A stretch of DNA of 64,000 nt from Adineta steineri (GCA_905250115.1 CAJNOI010000072.1:124001-188000); one strand, 5' to 3'; counted from the stretch's first letter, positions 1 through 12,839 are shown. Numbers and translations: made by a program. The notes: a model not told the origin generated them from the sequence alone.

Positions 1-154
1 GCATAAAGAATAAGTGATACATTTGCATCTGTACCAGCATGTGAAACATCACATGTATAAAATGTGACTTCATATGAAATCACTATGTAAATGAAAAAAA
101 ATAATTTGTATTTTATCGAAAAGAAAAAAAAGAAAATCTTACAAGGACGAAATG

Positions 155-415
155 ATTATTAATTAGAATTTTGTACTGTAAGTATACGTTTAGTTCTTCC
201 ATCACCTTTTTCTTTTGATAATCATTCATGACAACACCATTATGTTCAATTTCAACAACTTATAAATCTCCAATATTAGGTTCTTGTAAAGAAAGTGTTT
301 CAACTTTTCCTGGTACAAAACATTGTCGTTGCATTAATTCTAATGGTATGATACTAGTTTTGACTTTGATAGTATAAGCCATACCTCCTTCAGTTGAATC
401 CCGAGATTCATCTGC
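155..415 (-). pseudogene. decayed PLAT/LH2-like domain fragment
   Basis: Reading the minus strand from about 415 to 155 gives an open frame with AYTIKVKTS, then FVPGKVETLSLQEPNIGDL, a stop codon (TAA), then VVEIEHNGVVMNDYQ in the same frame. The F-x-PGK-V ... IGDL ... V-I-H-N-G spacing resembles the second half of a PLAT (polycystin/lipoxygenase) domain. There is no start codon and an in-frame stop, so this is a fragment. A second coding-like piece on the same strand lies at about 560-700 (AYLLDHYEQPIQTW, also followed by a stop), with a telomere-like hairpin between the two. The family call rests on motif memory only. Confidence 0.35.
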
Positions 416-459
416 TATACTTCACATAACATTTTTTCGTCGGCCATGACGAAATAGTT

Positions 460-520
460 CTTGAGGATGTGGGTGAGGGTAAGAAAAGATAAAAACGTCC
501 CCACCCACCCGATTCTCAAG
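460..520. repeat. telomere-like hairpin element 1
   Basis: The left arm is CTTGAGGATGTGGGTGAGGG and the right arm is CCCCACCCACCCG followed by ATTCTCAAG. An AT-rich loop of about 16 bp separates them. It is one of the best copies of the family because the outer CTTGAG/CTCAAG ends are intact. Confidence 0.7.
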
Positions 521-854
521 ATTAAAATGGCGTTACTGACCGTTTTTATAAGATGTATAGTCGGATTTTAAAAAAACTACATAATTTTTTCCTTCATACT
601 ATTTATCCGCGCCCTCTTTTTTCCATGTTTGTATTGGTTGTTCATAATGATCCAGTAAATACGCTTTCCTTTGTTTTCGAGATTTTTTTTGGATAATTAA
701 AATGTTAGCACTGCTATGCGTTAGTGTCTGTAGGTCTTTCTGATTTCTTTACATATAAACGTTTCACACGGCCATTAGAAGATCACCCTAATAGCACCTT
801 TTACTATATATTAAACATCTTTATTGGTATTGAGGATCGTGCTATTTAAAATTC

Positions 855-1937
855 ATGCCGAAAAAATTTAAAAATCGGATCCGCAATACACCCGTGTCTC
901 ATTCTGCTCGATGCACAAGTTGTAGTTCTACATTTTTATTACCTGTACCAAACCAATCAAGAACATATTTTTTAAACTTCTGCAAAAATTTGCGAAAGCT
1001 TTCTGATGTATCAGATGCGTTTATTATGAATGCCGCACGCTTATATGTTGCGACAAATAGCAGAGATGCCATGAATTTTGTCACTTCGATAGTGCAAAAT
1101 GAAATCACGAAATACAATTATTACGGACAACAATTAGCAAAACCATGGATACCATCAGAAATGAATTATCAACGATCTGCAACACTATCAAAAGGATTAA
1201 AAAACAGGAAATCGACGAGATGTCATTATCCTGCCTTTACCACTGTAATCAAAAGGAAAAAAGTTAGACAAAAAAAATGGTATGAACTGGATACAAATTC
1301 GAAGAGAAAAAAAACTATATTAAAATATATTCGACAAGAAATAAAATATCGTCGTCGGCATCATATCGTTTCATTGTATCGACAACAAAAACGATCATCA
1401 TTCGAATATCGACAGAAGAAAATTCTTGGACGCAGAAGAAATCGAATAAAGATGCAACGAGCGTTGAAAAGCGAAAGAAAATTTGAGCCGAACCGACATG
1501 AAAGAAAACTAGAAAAACCTTACAAACGTACGACTACCTTCGGTGTACACGCCATGTCAAGTAACATTTCAGTCACTAAAGATAAAAATAGTTTCCGATG
1601 GCCAACAAAACTTCTTTTAAGCTCATATTTCCATTTTCCTGAAACAGTCATCTCTTCTGCTCATTCCTTTAAGTGTAGAAGTGGCAAGCTATTGCTTCGT
1701 TATTCTAATCAACATGTGTTTACCTATACTATATCCGGTAACTATTGTCGTAGTCCATTGAAAAAACATTTAGTCAATACAATTTCAACATTAGGTAATA
1801 CTCAACCAGTATTTTTCGATAAATGCCAATCGGCGCCCATACAGTCCCGTCAGACTACAATTTCGATGAAACCTACTAATCATAATAATATTAACAAGCA
1901 ATCAAAGAAGCAGAAAACGAAGAAACCTCATCGCTGA
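855..1937 (+). CDS. orphan, highly basic protein of 360 aa
   Basis: This is an uninterrupted 1083 bp frame in an AT-rich region where such length is unlikely by chance. I do not recognise a family. The N-terminal 100 residues are mixed, with a CTSC motif near residue 20. Residues of about 115-225 are dominated by Lys and Arg (runs such as RKKVRQKKW and RRRNRIKMQRALKSER). The C-terminal third is Ser/Thr/Asn-rich and ends in a basic tail. No signal peptide or membrane segment is visible. The charge suggests binding to nucleic acid or a nucleolar location, but that is inference; a remnant of a mobile-element ORF is an alternative. A degenerate telomere-like hairpin starts about 100 bp after the stop. 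Confidence 0.45.
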   Translation: MPKKFKNRIRNTPVSHSARCTSCSSTFLLPVPNQSRTYFLNFCKNLRKLSDVSDAFIMNAARLYVATNSRDAMNFVTSIVQNEITKYNYYGQQLAKPWIPSEMNYQRSATLSKGLKNRKSTRCHYPAFTTVIKRKKVRQKKWYELDTNSKRKKTILKYIRQEIKYRRRHHIVSLYRQQKRSSFEYRQKKILGRRRNRIKMQRALKSERKFEPNRHERKLEKPYKRTTTFGVHAMSSNISVTKDKNSFRWPTKLLLSSYFHFPETVISSAHSFKCRSGKLLLRYSNQHVFTYTISGNYCRSPLKKHLVNTISTLGNTQPVFFDKCQSAPIQSRQTTISMKPTNHNNINKQSKKQKTKKPHR

Positions 1938-2040
1938 TCTAAGAAGAACTGATGAATGACAATCGGTGCTATATACTATTCACTAATATTGTATATAATT
2001 TTATCCTTACAGACGTAGTTAGTTTAGTCATCTTAAAGGT

Positions 2041-2089
2041 GAAGGTGAGGATTGTAGGTGGATGCATGTCGTCTTTACCTACACCCACG
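2041..2089. repeat. telomere-like hairpin element 2 (degenerate)
   Basis: GTGAGGATTGTAGGTGGATG is followed after a short loop by CCTACACCCACG. The arms are diverged and the terminal CTTGAG is lost. It lies about 100 bp downstream of the stop of the basic ORF. Confidence 0.45.
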
Positions 2090-2886
2090 AATATCAATAA
2101 TAATATAACAATTATTCATATATTTTACAATTCTTTTTTCTCTTCAGTTGATTGAGGCAAATAAATTGTTTCATTTATTTATTTAAAATTTGTCGAAATC
2201 ATTTCTATGAACAAATCATCTTAATCATTATTTATATTTTATTTAAAAATCAGCTTCACTATTATCTATTCTTCTTTCATTATTATCTCAATGATGATAA
2301 GAACAATATCATCAAATCTTGTTTTATCATAAAATCGATCAATTCATCACTTACATATTTTCTATGTTTTTATTTGCTTGCAAATTCATCGTATTATTTT
2401 ATCAGATTTAATAAATTCAAAACTAGAATAACAAATATTTCATTATCATTATTACCAACATAAGAAATCAAATCAAATAAATTCACAAATTTATTCATTT
2501 TTAAAATATTTTTATTTATACAAAATGCTAATTCAATCTAGTTTTCATTTCATCTTATCATTCATTTTATTTATTCATGCTCGCACAACTTTAAAATACA
2601 AAATATTTTTCCATCTTACTTTCCTATTCTCTCAGATTATCTTATCCTCAATACAGTGTAAAACTCACTTCTATATGTATCTAAATCGAATCAGAAAATT
2701 TAATTTTAATTATTAAAATACAATATCAAATTAATCAAAACAAAATCAACAGATGAATTAAACTTAGTTTAACTATTAGCAAAGATTCATTTTTAATTTT
2801 TACATTTATTTAGTTTCCAATCAAAACAAACGGAAATATTTTCACAAAGAATTAAACTATTCATTTCACCATCAACATTAATAAAT
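2090..2886. other. AT-rich intergenic DNA
   Basis: This stretch is almost pure A/T with many short chance frames rich in Phe, Ile, Asn and Leu. I see no gene, RNA or repeat in it. Confidence 0.6.
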
Positions 2887-3818
2887 TTAATTCAAATCAA
2901 TATCAAATTTTTGTATTCGATGATTGAGATAATCGACAACATAGAGATTGCCATGAACATCGAATGATAAGCTTGTGGAACAAATGAACTGATTCGGCTG
3001 TTCTCCTGTTTCATTTTCACCAACAACAACACTACCTTCCTTAGATCCTTTACACCAACGCATTATTCGATGATTATCCCAGTCACCCACATAAACATTA
3101 CCTAAATGATCGACAATCACTCCTTGAGGACTAGACAATTGTGCCAAACTATTCCCTCTACCTTTTCCACCCGCAACAACAATACCTTCTTTTGCACCTT
3201 TCATCCATTTCATCACACGATGATTGTTTGTATCCGATACATAAACTGAATGATCTTCATCAACGAAGATACCAGTAGGATTATCGAGTTGATTACGATG
3301 ATTTCCTTTTCTACGTCCACCTGCTACTATTGTTCCTTCTTTCTTCTCGTGTTTCCATTTTCTTACTTCATTCTTCTTATAGTCGGAGACATAAAGATCT
3401 CCATTCTTATCCATTGTTAGACGAGAACAATCAATGTCAGAAATGACTGTTTCTCCATTTCTACCATTTAGAAGGGACCATCGTACCACTCGTCTGTTGT
3501 CTTTATCACAAATGATGAGAGAATCATTCTTTTTATCAACAATCACATCTGTCGGGTTGTTCAATTGGTCACTTCGACTTCCCTGCCCATTTTCACCTGC
3601 AACAACTTGACCCTTCTTCGCTCCGTATTTCCATTCAACAATACGTTGATTCCAATAATCAGCAATAAAAATAGTTTGATGATCATTATCAACATAGATA
3701 CCTTCAGGACAAGAGAGTTGATTTAATTGATTGCCTATTTGATTTCCTCCAGCAATAGTAGTTCCATGTTGTTTCCATTTTGTATTGATATTAATATGAT
3801 TGACGGGGATTGATTGAC
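2887..3818 (-). CDS. NHL-repeat protein 1, 3' exon
   Basis: The last exon encodes about six NHL blades of a beta-propeller. Each has the pattern QLxxPxGIxVDxxxxxYVxDxxNHRVMKW followed by a G-rich linker such as IVAGGKGRGN. The open frame extends upstream of the first in-frame TTG to a splice acceptor (TCTCTGAG, exon from 3818), entering in phase 1. The 5' exon with the start codon and any signal peptide was not found. NHL propellers serve in protein binding, and bdelloids carry large secreted or cytosolic families of them; no enzymatic residues are visible. The paralogue at 41-43 kb has the same strand, acceptor position and phase, which supports this gene model. Confidence 0.8.
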
Positions 3819-3829
3819 CTCAGAGAAAA

Positions 3830-5700
3830 AAGATTCTGTTTATATTTGAATGAAATGGATGAATAAATGTGAATAAAAAAGTGTTATTTTAAAATGTAAT
3901 AAAATAAAAATGATCATTTGTATAAAAATGAGAAATTAAAATGAATTTATTTTAGTTGAAAATGTGTGTTCATATTAAAATAAAGTTGAAATTATTCTAT
4001 TTTTTTTTTCAAAATTAAAGTGTTGAAAAGAAAATTATTTCACATTTATGTTTTATCTTGTCGAACTGGACGATTTTATTGGTAAGGAGGGATTTTTTAA
4101 TTTTAATTTTTATCAATTAAATGTTTTCTTTTTTTCTCAAAATAAGATTTGAAAATGTTAAGAAAAAAGCAAGATTAGTTTCGAAAATTGAAGTTTGTTT
4201 TTGAGATATTTTGACTTGAATAAAGTTCCCTTGACTGTAGTCTCTCAGGATCTAAATCTCGAAATTGACTGTATGTTCGCATGTTTGTCCGTAGAGGCGG
4301 ATCCAACTAATGAGATTTCAGAATCTCCAGAAACTTAGCTAACCAGATAGTCAAGTGGAACAGGAAAGAGAAGAAAATCAGAATTGGTTGCAATGCAATA
4401 GTGAAGAACCTTGAGGTGGACAGAGGGATACACTGTCTCACCTCATATACCGCGCCTAAGAAGTAGAAAAATAAAATGTAGAAGACTTGCTATAGCCAAA
4501 GGACCTACAGGATCACTGCGATCCACACTGCCTGTATTTATTTGTATTTTTAAATTGTATTCGACATTTAATTAAATAAGTTTTTCAGGTTGCTTAATGA
4601 ATTTGGTATATTTATATACAGTTCAATAAAGCAAAATTTTTTCTATCTTTTGAATATAACAATCAAAGATAGATACAAGAATTGAGAGGATATCGACGAA
4701 ATATTGTCAAATGGAAATTTCGATAATTTGATCTAAACTAATGGAACACATTATCACTGTCACCTGTATTATTGTTTAAGATCTGGTGAGAATAAGCTGA
4801 AATTATAGGTATATAGGTTTTCAAACATGATATTTCATTCTATAGGAAAAGATCGTATTTTTAAAATTCATCAATTGCGCACATTGATTAGATTGGACGG
4901 TATTCTCGAAGAGGTTCTCTTGAAAGAGAATAAACAAAATATACATAGTATTAAATATACAATACATAGGCATATAATTTTTCAGGATAAAGTAAACTAT
5001 AGAATTAAAAGGATCTTGACTTATTTAAACATATTTTTAATAAAAAAGAATATAAAAATTAACTGTAAAAGTAATTATTATAAAATACATGTTACTTTCA
5101 TTATAATAGTATAACAGCACAAGATTGAGGGAAATTACAACCAATATGTTAACATTGTTTGAATAAAAATAAGAATTTTAGCATTGCGCAGGTAAGGTTT
5201 TAAATAATATTCATAATTTACTTGCAACTGAACGAAAATCTAGACGTTAGGTTATACATATTTCAGGAACATAGTTTGTGAAAATTATTAAGTAATTGAT
5301 TATATTTTGAAGCTATATCTATTCACTAGATTTTATAAAAAAACACTCGTTAAAACTTTTAGAGCACATTAAATTTAAATCATATGATTATTATTTGTTG
5401 TCTGCTTCGATAAAAGAACGAATAATTTTTGCATTCCTACATATGATTTATTCTTAAATAAGAAAATCTTTGACTCAATAGATATCAATGGAATGATTTA
5501 GAAAGACGAAGAAATTTGAAAAGAAAAGATGACCATTCATACTTACTCCCATGATTGATTCTAATGTAAATAATTTTTCACCATCTAACTAAAATAATTG
5601 ATTGATAAACAAAAAATAAAATATCTTGATGAAATTAATAATGCTTTTTGGCGTGTTTCGTCTTTTCGGACTTTTAAAAACATTTTCTAGTTGACAAAAC
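3830..5700. other. intergenic region with a less AT-rich island
   Basis: Mostly AT-rich. At about 4230-4540 the base composition is nearly balanced, with no open frame and no recognised RNA. It lies just upstream of NHL gene 1 and could hold its promoter and missing 5' exon or an old repeat. The 95-codon frame at 4827-5114 has no recognisable features and is not called. Confidence 0.4.
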
Positions 5701-5714
5701 GTTCAGTTTTATAT

Positions 5715-7357
5715 TTAAGATACTTCATTCAAAATAAGAAGTTTTTTTTCAATAAGCTTACCGATAGAATCGTTTGTTTTATTCATATTGGGATTGGCAA
5801 TTAATTGATGTGGCTTTTTCAATGCGAATAGTTTTTGACGAATAAACTTACCAATAGAATTGTTTGTTTTATTAACACTAACATTGGTAGCTAATGAATT
5901 TTCCTCTTTGAATGTCAGTAATTTTTGACGCCATTCTATACTCATATTAAGTTTACGTCTCTGTGATGCGAGCTTAGCAAGGTCTTCATATAAACTGATA
6001 TGTAATGGGTCATTCGATGGAAGTTGGTTCAACAAACGAGTTAAATATTCTTCGGCTAAATCAAATTCACCCATTTCGCATAATAATTTTCCTAATGTTT
6101 GAAGATTTGTCTCTTCACTTTCAATTTGTTGTTTCATATACATAAGAACTTGTTTCAAATCATGTTCATCATCATTACACAAAGTCATCTTAATGATCCA
6201 TATTTGATCATCATTACGATCAATACTATTAAGACGAAAAATAGAACCAATCATAAAGAGAACTTCTGATTCATCTGGAAAATGACTATGTTTACTGATA
6301 TTAGCAAATGGTTTTGTAGTGACTGTCTTAGGATCAGCATCAATTTCAAATAATACTCGTTCAGAATCAATCTGTGTAGTTATATCACCCAAATAGAAGA
6401 GAGCTGTTGTGCGTTGTTTACTAGTGGAAAACATTGAATTTATAGAGATGAATTGACTAATATTATTTTTAAGACCATCTAACTCATCGATCGTCATTAG
6501 TTGACTTCGATAAACTTGCAAATGACGCTTAGATTGAGATTTTTGTAATTGACGATAAATATCATAAATAAATGCACGAAATAAAAATATCAAATGAATG
6601 TTTTGTGTTCGTAAAGCTGCATTAAGAGTTTTATAAAAAAATGTTTCTTTTGTATACCACAATAACACTTTATTAGGTGAATAGTCTTTTTCAAATTCAC
6701 GAAGATTATTTAGTTCGATATAATTTCCTTCATACTCTTTCTCACAAAGGCTGATAAGTTCATTTTTGTCTATTTCAGTTGATTTCAATCGTAGAAGACA
6801 ATCTATAAGGATTTGAAAAAAAACAAATTCTCCATTAACTCCTGTTGTTGATTTTCCTGCACCAACATTTGTTGTGAAAATATTGATTGATAATGGTTCC
6901 TCTACCTTTTTCTGAATTTTATGATCTGTTGTAATTTGAGAGACAAGTTCATCAAGATCAACAACAACTGATTTTATCTGTAAAAAAAATAATAAAATGA
7001 AATAGCAATTTCTTAGCATAGTTTTACTTTTGAAAATTTGTAAGCCCATTGTTCATTACTGTTCTTATCCATACAATAAACATAAATTGATATAACTTGT
7101 CGAAGTTGATGAATGTAGGGTACTATTTCTTGTCCTAATCGTCCACTAACAATAAGTATCAATCGATCTTTTTGTGATGTTTGTTCAATATATTGTTGAC
7201 ATTGTTTTATATCTTGAAATTTCTTGATATGGTTAATAATGGAACGTAATTTTACTTCTGTCTTTCGAGTGTCTTTAACGTATACATTTGCATCTAGCCA
7301 AATAATTGAGAATATTTCCAGGGACTTATCATCTGTGTTTGTGCAAAAAGTCATCAT
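5715..7357 (-). CDS. mono-ADP-ribosyltransferase with TPR-like C-terminus
   Basis: Two exons (7357-7028 and 6977-5715; 50 nt intron GTAAAAC...TTTACAG, phase 0) give 530 aa. The N-terminal ~110 aa form a domain I know from bdelloid proteins of this class (WLDANVYVKDT, RLILIVSGRLG), of unknown role. The ART core has the R-S-E signature of arginine-type transferases: Arg in VYRSQ (about residue 267), FSTS (about 293-296) and the E-x-E motif in DESEVLF (about 346-348). It would move ADP-ribose from NAD to a protein. One or two TPR-like helices follow (about 375-460). The tail carries an approximate tandem repeat of NKTNxSIGKxI. The protein is shorter than typical family members with many TPRs. 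There is no signal peptide, so it is probably cytosolic. The next gene on this strand is an ADP-ribosylglycohydrolase. Confidence 0.85.
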
Positions 7358-7399
7358 TTGGTAAAACAGCAGTGGCCATGTTAATTCAAGAAACTAAAT

Positions 7400-10300
7400 A
7401 ATAAAGAGTTCGTAGATATTATATGTTTGATCTATATGTAATTATCGAATAAATTGTGCGTTTTTTACAGTCAAAAAAAAGGATGTCACATTTCTGTCAT
7501 TATTGTTTCATTTTTTGATTTTTTCACGGTTTGATGCAAATGGAAGAACAGAAGAATTATATGTTATTATTTATTAAAGAAAATAACTCGTTTCTTATTG
7601 TAACTTATTTTTTTCATTAAGATCTTAGAAGTTAGTTACGTAACATTGTCATTAACGAAAACTAATTTTAGTTTAAAAGAAACTCTTTTACCCTAATCTA
7701 TTTAATTCGTGATCATTTCTACTGGATTTGGTAAAAGAAAAAGTGAGATTCATTTTCAGAATCTATGTTCAAAAGAAAACTGTTTTCTCTTTGTTGCATG
7801 ATATCATATTTAGTACATCTCAAGGTTCCATTTGTAAACTTCTAGAGGAATGAGTATTGTGTTTTAAAACAAGTTCGTACCGAAAGAAAGAGTTTTTCAT
7901 GACGAACTAGTTTGGATCATTTCGGAAGTGATGTTGCAAATAGGAAAAAACATTTTGACATTTGTTCAATGAAGTTTATTTAAAATAGAATGTATATAAC
8001 GATATTTATCTTTATGTGAAATGAAATAGTTGTTGTAATTGAAAAATAGAAAATAGTTAATAGAGATAAACTTTATTAATTGTCTATTCGAACAGTAGAT
8101 TATTGTTATTTATTAGAAAATGTCTATTCAAGAATCGATCTTCTATATTTTTATTGAGACTAGGATTCAAATAAATGAGTTAGGTTATTATCAACATAAA
8201 AAGATTTCTTTGTAAAATAATACAAAGTTTGATAACTTTGAATAGAATTATTATTTTTCGAATCAAATAAATAATTTAACACATTGATTCTATTTCTCCA
8301 TAGACAAAAAAAGAAAAAGAAGAAAAATATCTCTGTATTTTATTTACTTAAATCCTCTACTGAAGAATAAACAAAATTTTTCTTGATAAAATGAATTATG
8401 CATACAATATTCTCTTTATTAGCCATATAATGTTCATTAATAATCAAACATAAAACTATGAATGAAACTTTGAATATGAAAAAGGTTTTTTGTGTCAAAA
8501 AAGTGTTAAGACGGTATTAATTTTTATAAACAATAAATTTTATTAAATCGATTTGAAAATATTTTATTCTAAGAAAATAAATACATTAAGAAAAAATAGT
8601 TTTCAATTATAAATAAATAGATTTTATTTATTTAAACTTTTTTTCTTCATTTTTTTCGATAGAATTATTTTCAGAATTTTGATTTTTTCATTTTCTATTC
8701 ATTTGAAAGTACTTTATTCATATTAGTTTGCACAAAACCATTATTAAACTCTTTATTTCGAATTATAGATTATTTGACACCCTCACAAGTGTTGTACGAT
8801 TCTTTCTTAATGACAATCTAAATGATTATGTCTACCTTACAGAATAAGAGTCCATTATAAACAACTTACCAAATCTGATTATTGTAATACTTGAATAATA
8901 TATGCAGAATCTAGTTATGAAATATGTTTTATTTGGTAAGAAAAAATAAAAGAAAATAACACGAGGAATATAATCGTAAATCAATGAACCGTAACGAATA
9001 ATCAAGGAGAACGACAACAAGCGATACAGAGATAGAAAAATAATAATAATTAGCGTCGTAATGCTCCATCTATTCACCGAAAGAAGTTAATATGAAATTT
9101 CAAAATAATTAATTATTAAAGAGTGGTTTACTAAATTATTTGACAAAGAAATATTTAATATATAAAAATCTTTTTACAATTCAAATTGATTGATTGAATA
9201 TATATTTGAAAAATGAAATAGAATAAAAAAGATTTTTTTTCTATAGAAAAAACGATGTATAATAATTCATTTTTCATCATTTGTTTCTAATCTAGTTTCT
9301 TAATAAAATCATATTTATGTAAATTAAATTAAAATGAAAAGAAAAATAAAACTTGTGAAATATTTAATATAAATGATGAAAAAGTGTGAGAATAAATAAA
9401 TAAATCTAATTATATTATCTTAATATTAAATATTTTATTATGAATTTTATCATTTAGAATAATAATCTTTTAACAAAAAAAAATCTAATAAAATAATATT
9501 TTACATACTCATGTCCGATTAATCTCAAAATTAATCAAAAACTAATTCTGATAATTAATAAAATTGTTTCAATTTAATTTTTTTGATTATTAAAACTTTT
9601 CTAAAATATCGATTAAGATTATTTTAAATAAGAAAAATAATTACGAAAAATAAAAACTAATTAATTAAATTCTATTTGACAGTATTCTGTTAATCTTATA
9701 GATAAGAAAATATTCACAATCCGAAATCAAATCGATTTTATTATTGAATATTTTTCGTAATTATCGTACTGATATTCACAATGGAAATATCATATGTTTG
9801 TATTCTAAATTAAACCGAATAACGAAAAAGATACGAAATGAAGTTTAAACTTATTTTTGTGAATCATCAAAATATTCAATAAGTTAAAAATCTCTTTAGA
9901 AATTCTTTTTCAATACAATATATATCATAAATGATCTTGTTTAATTCATTTAATTTTATTTATTTAATATAATTAAAACAAAACTTTGCAACAGATGATT
10001 AAATTTGTATTTTAAAGATAAATCAACATCGAATTTATTGAAGAAGTTTTAATCAACTTAATTTTAATGAAGAATAAAGTTTTGGAAAATTATACATCTC
10101 GAACGAAAATATTTCTTCAGATTTTTTCTTTTTCTTAATTTATATTTAATTATCATGTGAAAATAACACAAGATTTATTTACAAATATTTCAGTTAAGTC
10201 ATCAAATTTAATTCAAACAAATAAATAAAACATTTTCATTTTCACTTTCTATTTTAATTAATTAAATTCACATCATAAAAACAAATAAATTCATCTTTTC

Positions 10301-10500
10301 ATATATAATCTCAAAACTTCTTTCCCATTATCATATCATCAAAACAGAGTGCATAATTTATTGATATAACTAAGATATAAAAAAAGGATTAGAACCATTA
10401 TTTTCATCACTCTGAGTTACATATGCATGTATTCGAATCAGTTTAAACAAAAGTTTGTTTTCATGAAATATAAAACGAAATTATAGTGTTTCATCAAAAC
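7400..10500. other. AT-rich intergenic DNA
   Basis: Three kilobases of A/T-dominated sequence. Only short chance frames are present, including an 81-codon hydrophobic one on the minus strand at 8832-9077 that I do not accept. No repeat or RNA gene was recognised. Confidence 0.6.
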
Positions 10501-10509
10501 ATTATTTCC

Positions 10510-12834
10510 TTAATTCTTTAACACTGTTGCGAACTGCACTGGACATTCTTCTTTTAACTTCTTAATACCATTAAGAATCGTTTGTTGATGAGCCTTCTCA
10601 ACACCAAGTTTCACAAGGTTTTCATTGTCTATATGATTAATAAGCCAATATCCATTGATATCGTGCTCTTTGAATGTATTTGCGTAAGCCTCACATCCAT
10701 GACCCAAGCGTTCAAGCCAACGACAGACATCGCTAGCAGTTTTTATTTTGTCATGATTGTAAGTTCCTACAAAAAACTATAGTTGTGAAAAATTTCTCAT
10801 CGTGCCTTTCTTCGGAAATATATAATACCGTAAACAATATACTTCCTCTGCTTTGGATACACATCAGTCATAAGTTACTGCATATCAAAAACAAAAGTAT
10901 AATCAATTTCCTAGACTTTTAGAGGATAGAATCTGTTCAATCGATTATCATTTTGATTTTTTTTCAAAATAATCTCATTATAATGGGCATATTTATGAAA
11001 ACTAGTACAAAAAATACTTAGTTACTATAAGTTCTCAATCATAGGAATAAAACTTGTAGCTAATACGACTTGAACATTTTCAAAGTGGAACTGCTGCATA
11101 AATTATCTAATTTAGTTCAAAATATAAAAGTCTTACGCTGAGGTTGAGACCTAAGATTTCTTTTTTCTGCTGATTTTGGTCGATTATGGTTAGTGTGCTC
11201 TTCTGAACCAGGTGGTTGCAATGTAGAACTAGAACTGACAGATGATTTGCGTCGTGGTCTACTACCATCTTCAATAACTATTAATGATGGATTTGTTAAA
11301 GGTGATAATTTTTTTGGTGACCATTGTGTCCCTTCATAAGCGATCCACTTGCTCAAACATTTAATAAACTCCTTCGCGTAAATTTCTTCTTTCCATTTAG
11401 GAAGTTCTTCATAACCATAACAGGCTCCTGCTAATTGACCATATATGGCTGCTGTTGTATCTGTATCATCGCCAAGATTGATAGCAGCAAGAACCCCCTT
11501 TTTGAAAGATCCATCATCAGACCAGAAAGCCCATAAAGCAGCTTCAAGAGCATTAATAATATACCCTGTTCCTCGGATACCTGCATCATATCCTTTTGCT
11601 TTCTTATATGATCCGCGTGCGATGTGCTCAACCTGTGGATGTAACGGTTTATTATCAAACCATTTTATATGTTTATCGAAAAAATTTTCATCGAGCAAGT
11701 CTTTCTTCGTTTCGCCTTTGACAGCGGCCACAATTAAAGCACCATAATAACGACATGCATCATATGCTTTCTGATCACCATGAGTAATCTCTCCACTATG
11801 TCCAGAATATTCAACAGCATAAATAGGGTATTGATAAAAGAATAATGGTACAGGAGCCAGTCGCATCAATGCTCCATTACCAGCTGCGTCATCTGCACTG
11901 CATTTAACGTCGAAATCGATAAGATGAGCAGGATCTGAAGTCAAATCTAAGGCATCCGAAGAAATATGATATTTTTTAGCAACATTTGCTTGACGACGTT
12001 CAAATTCGAGCAGTGAACTTTTTGTAGCGACACCAATATCAAAACATTTTCCTGTGGAAGACATATATCCCTCTCGGAACCACCATTTGTAGCGAACTAA
12101 TTGATCGTAAGGATCATAATCTTGTCGAACTATTAATGAACTTGCAAGACATAGTGCCATCGATGTATCATCAGTGAACTGAAATATATATCAGAAATTA
12201 TGCACATATACAAGTACAAAATACACTGTGATTATTAATCTATTCTACAATTTACGTATCTTTTACAATTTGTACAATGATCAATGTCTAATTGTACTTT
12301 TAGAAAATATGACAACTAGTCAGAGAAAAATGTGAATAAAGTTATATTAAGATTTATACATAATAAACTAGATTTCAATGAGATGAAAATTTCTTCAAAT
12401 TTTAATTAGAGAAGATAAGACATTTATATACATAAAACACCTGTTACCTGTCCTTTGTTCAGGTTCCACGTCCCACCTCCCTCGAGGGTTTCTACTGGTT
12501 TCTCGACCAAAACTTCATGAGGTTGGAATTCGACATAAGCACCGAGAGCATCACCCAATGCCATACCAATCATGGAGCCATGAATACGATCGAATATGTC
12601 AGACTGACATTCCTTAGGAGGTTTGCTCATGGCACCCTCAAGCTCTTTCGGTGTCTTGATCCTTCCATCAGAATGATGCTGAAGATTAAGCCATGTTTTT
12701 TCTAAAAACATACATTCTTTTAGGTCTGTTTTCGACTGAATACGAAAATTTATCCTTTTAATTCCGACAGATGACTTTCATACGTTACCTTTTTCACCTT
12801 GATATGAAGAATGCTCGTATGATGAATTAGCCAT
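10510..12834 (-). CDS. ADP-ribosylglycohydrolase with C-terminal SAM domain
   Basis: Four exons: 12834-12789, 12716-12448, 12178-11137 and 10766-10510, with all phases consistent and a product of 537 aa. The DraG/ARH fold is clear: GMALGDALGAYVEF near residue 70, the metal-binding FTDDTS at 106-111 (at the start of exon 3), GNGALMRLAPV near 205, and the second metal motif LGDDTDTTAA at about 340-348. Enzymes of this family remove ADP-ribose from proteins or other acceptors using bound Mg2+. A Ser/Arg-rich linker (about 420-455) leads to a SAM domain (about 463-525; DVCRWLERLG, FKEHDINGYWL, LVKLGVEKAHQQ), a helical interaction module. The nearest gene on the same strand is a mono-ADP-ribosyltransferase, so writer and eraser lie about 3 kb apart. 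Confidence 0.9.
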
Positions 12835-12839
12835 TTCTA

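Noticed and set aside
4827..5114. 95-codon plus-strand ORF
   Set aside because: Composition is as expected of AT-rich chance frames (Ile, Lys, Asn, Tyr), with no motif and no splice partner.
6840..6900. Walker-A-like GAGKSTTG in the ADP-ribosyltransferase gene
   Set aside because: It lacks the first Gly of GxxxxGK[ST] and any Walker B; it lies in the linker of an ART-TPR protein, so it is most likely coincidental.
8832..9077. 81-codon hydrophobic minus-strand ORF
   Set aside because: Poly-Ile/Phe/Tyr translation of AT-rich DNA without a signal or family.
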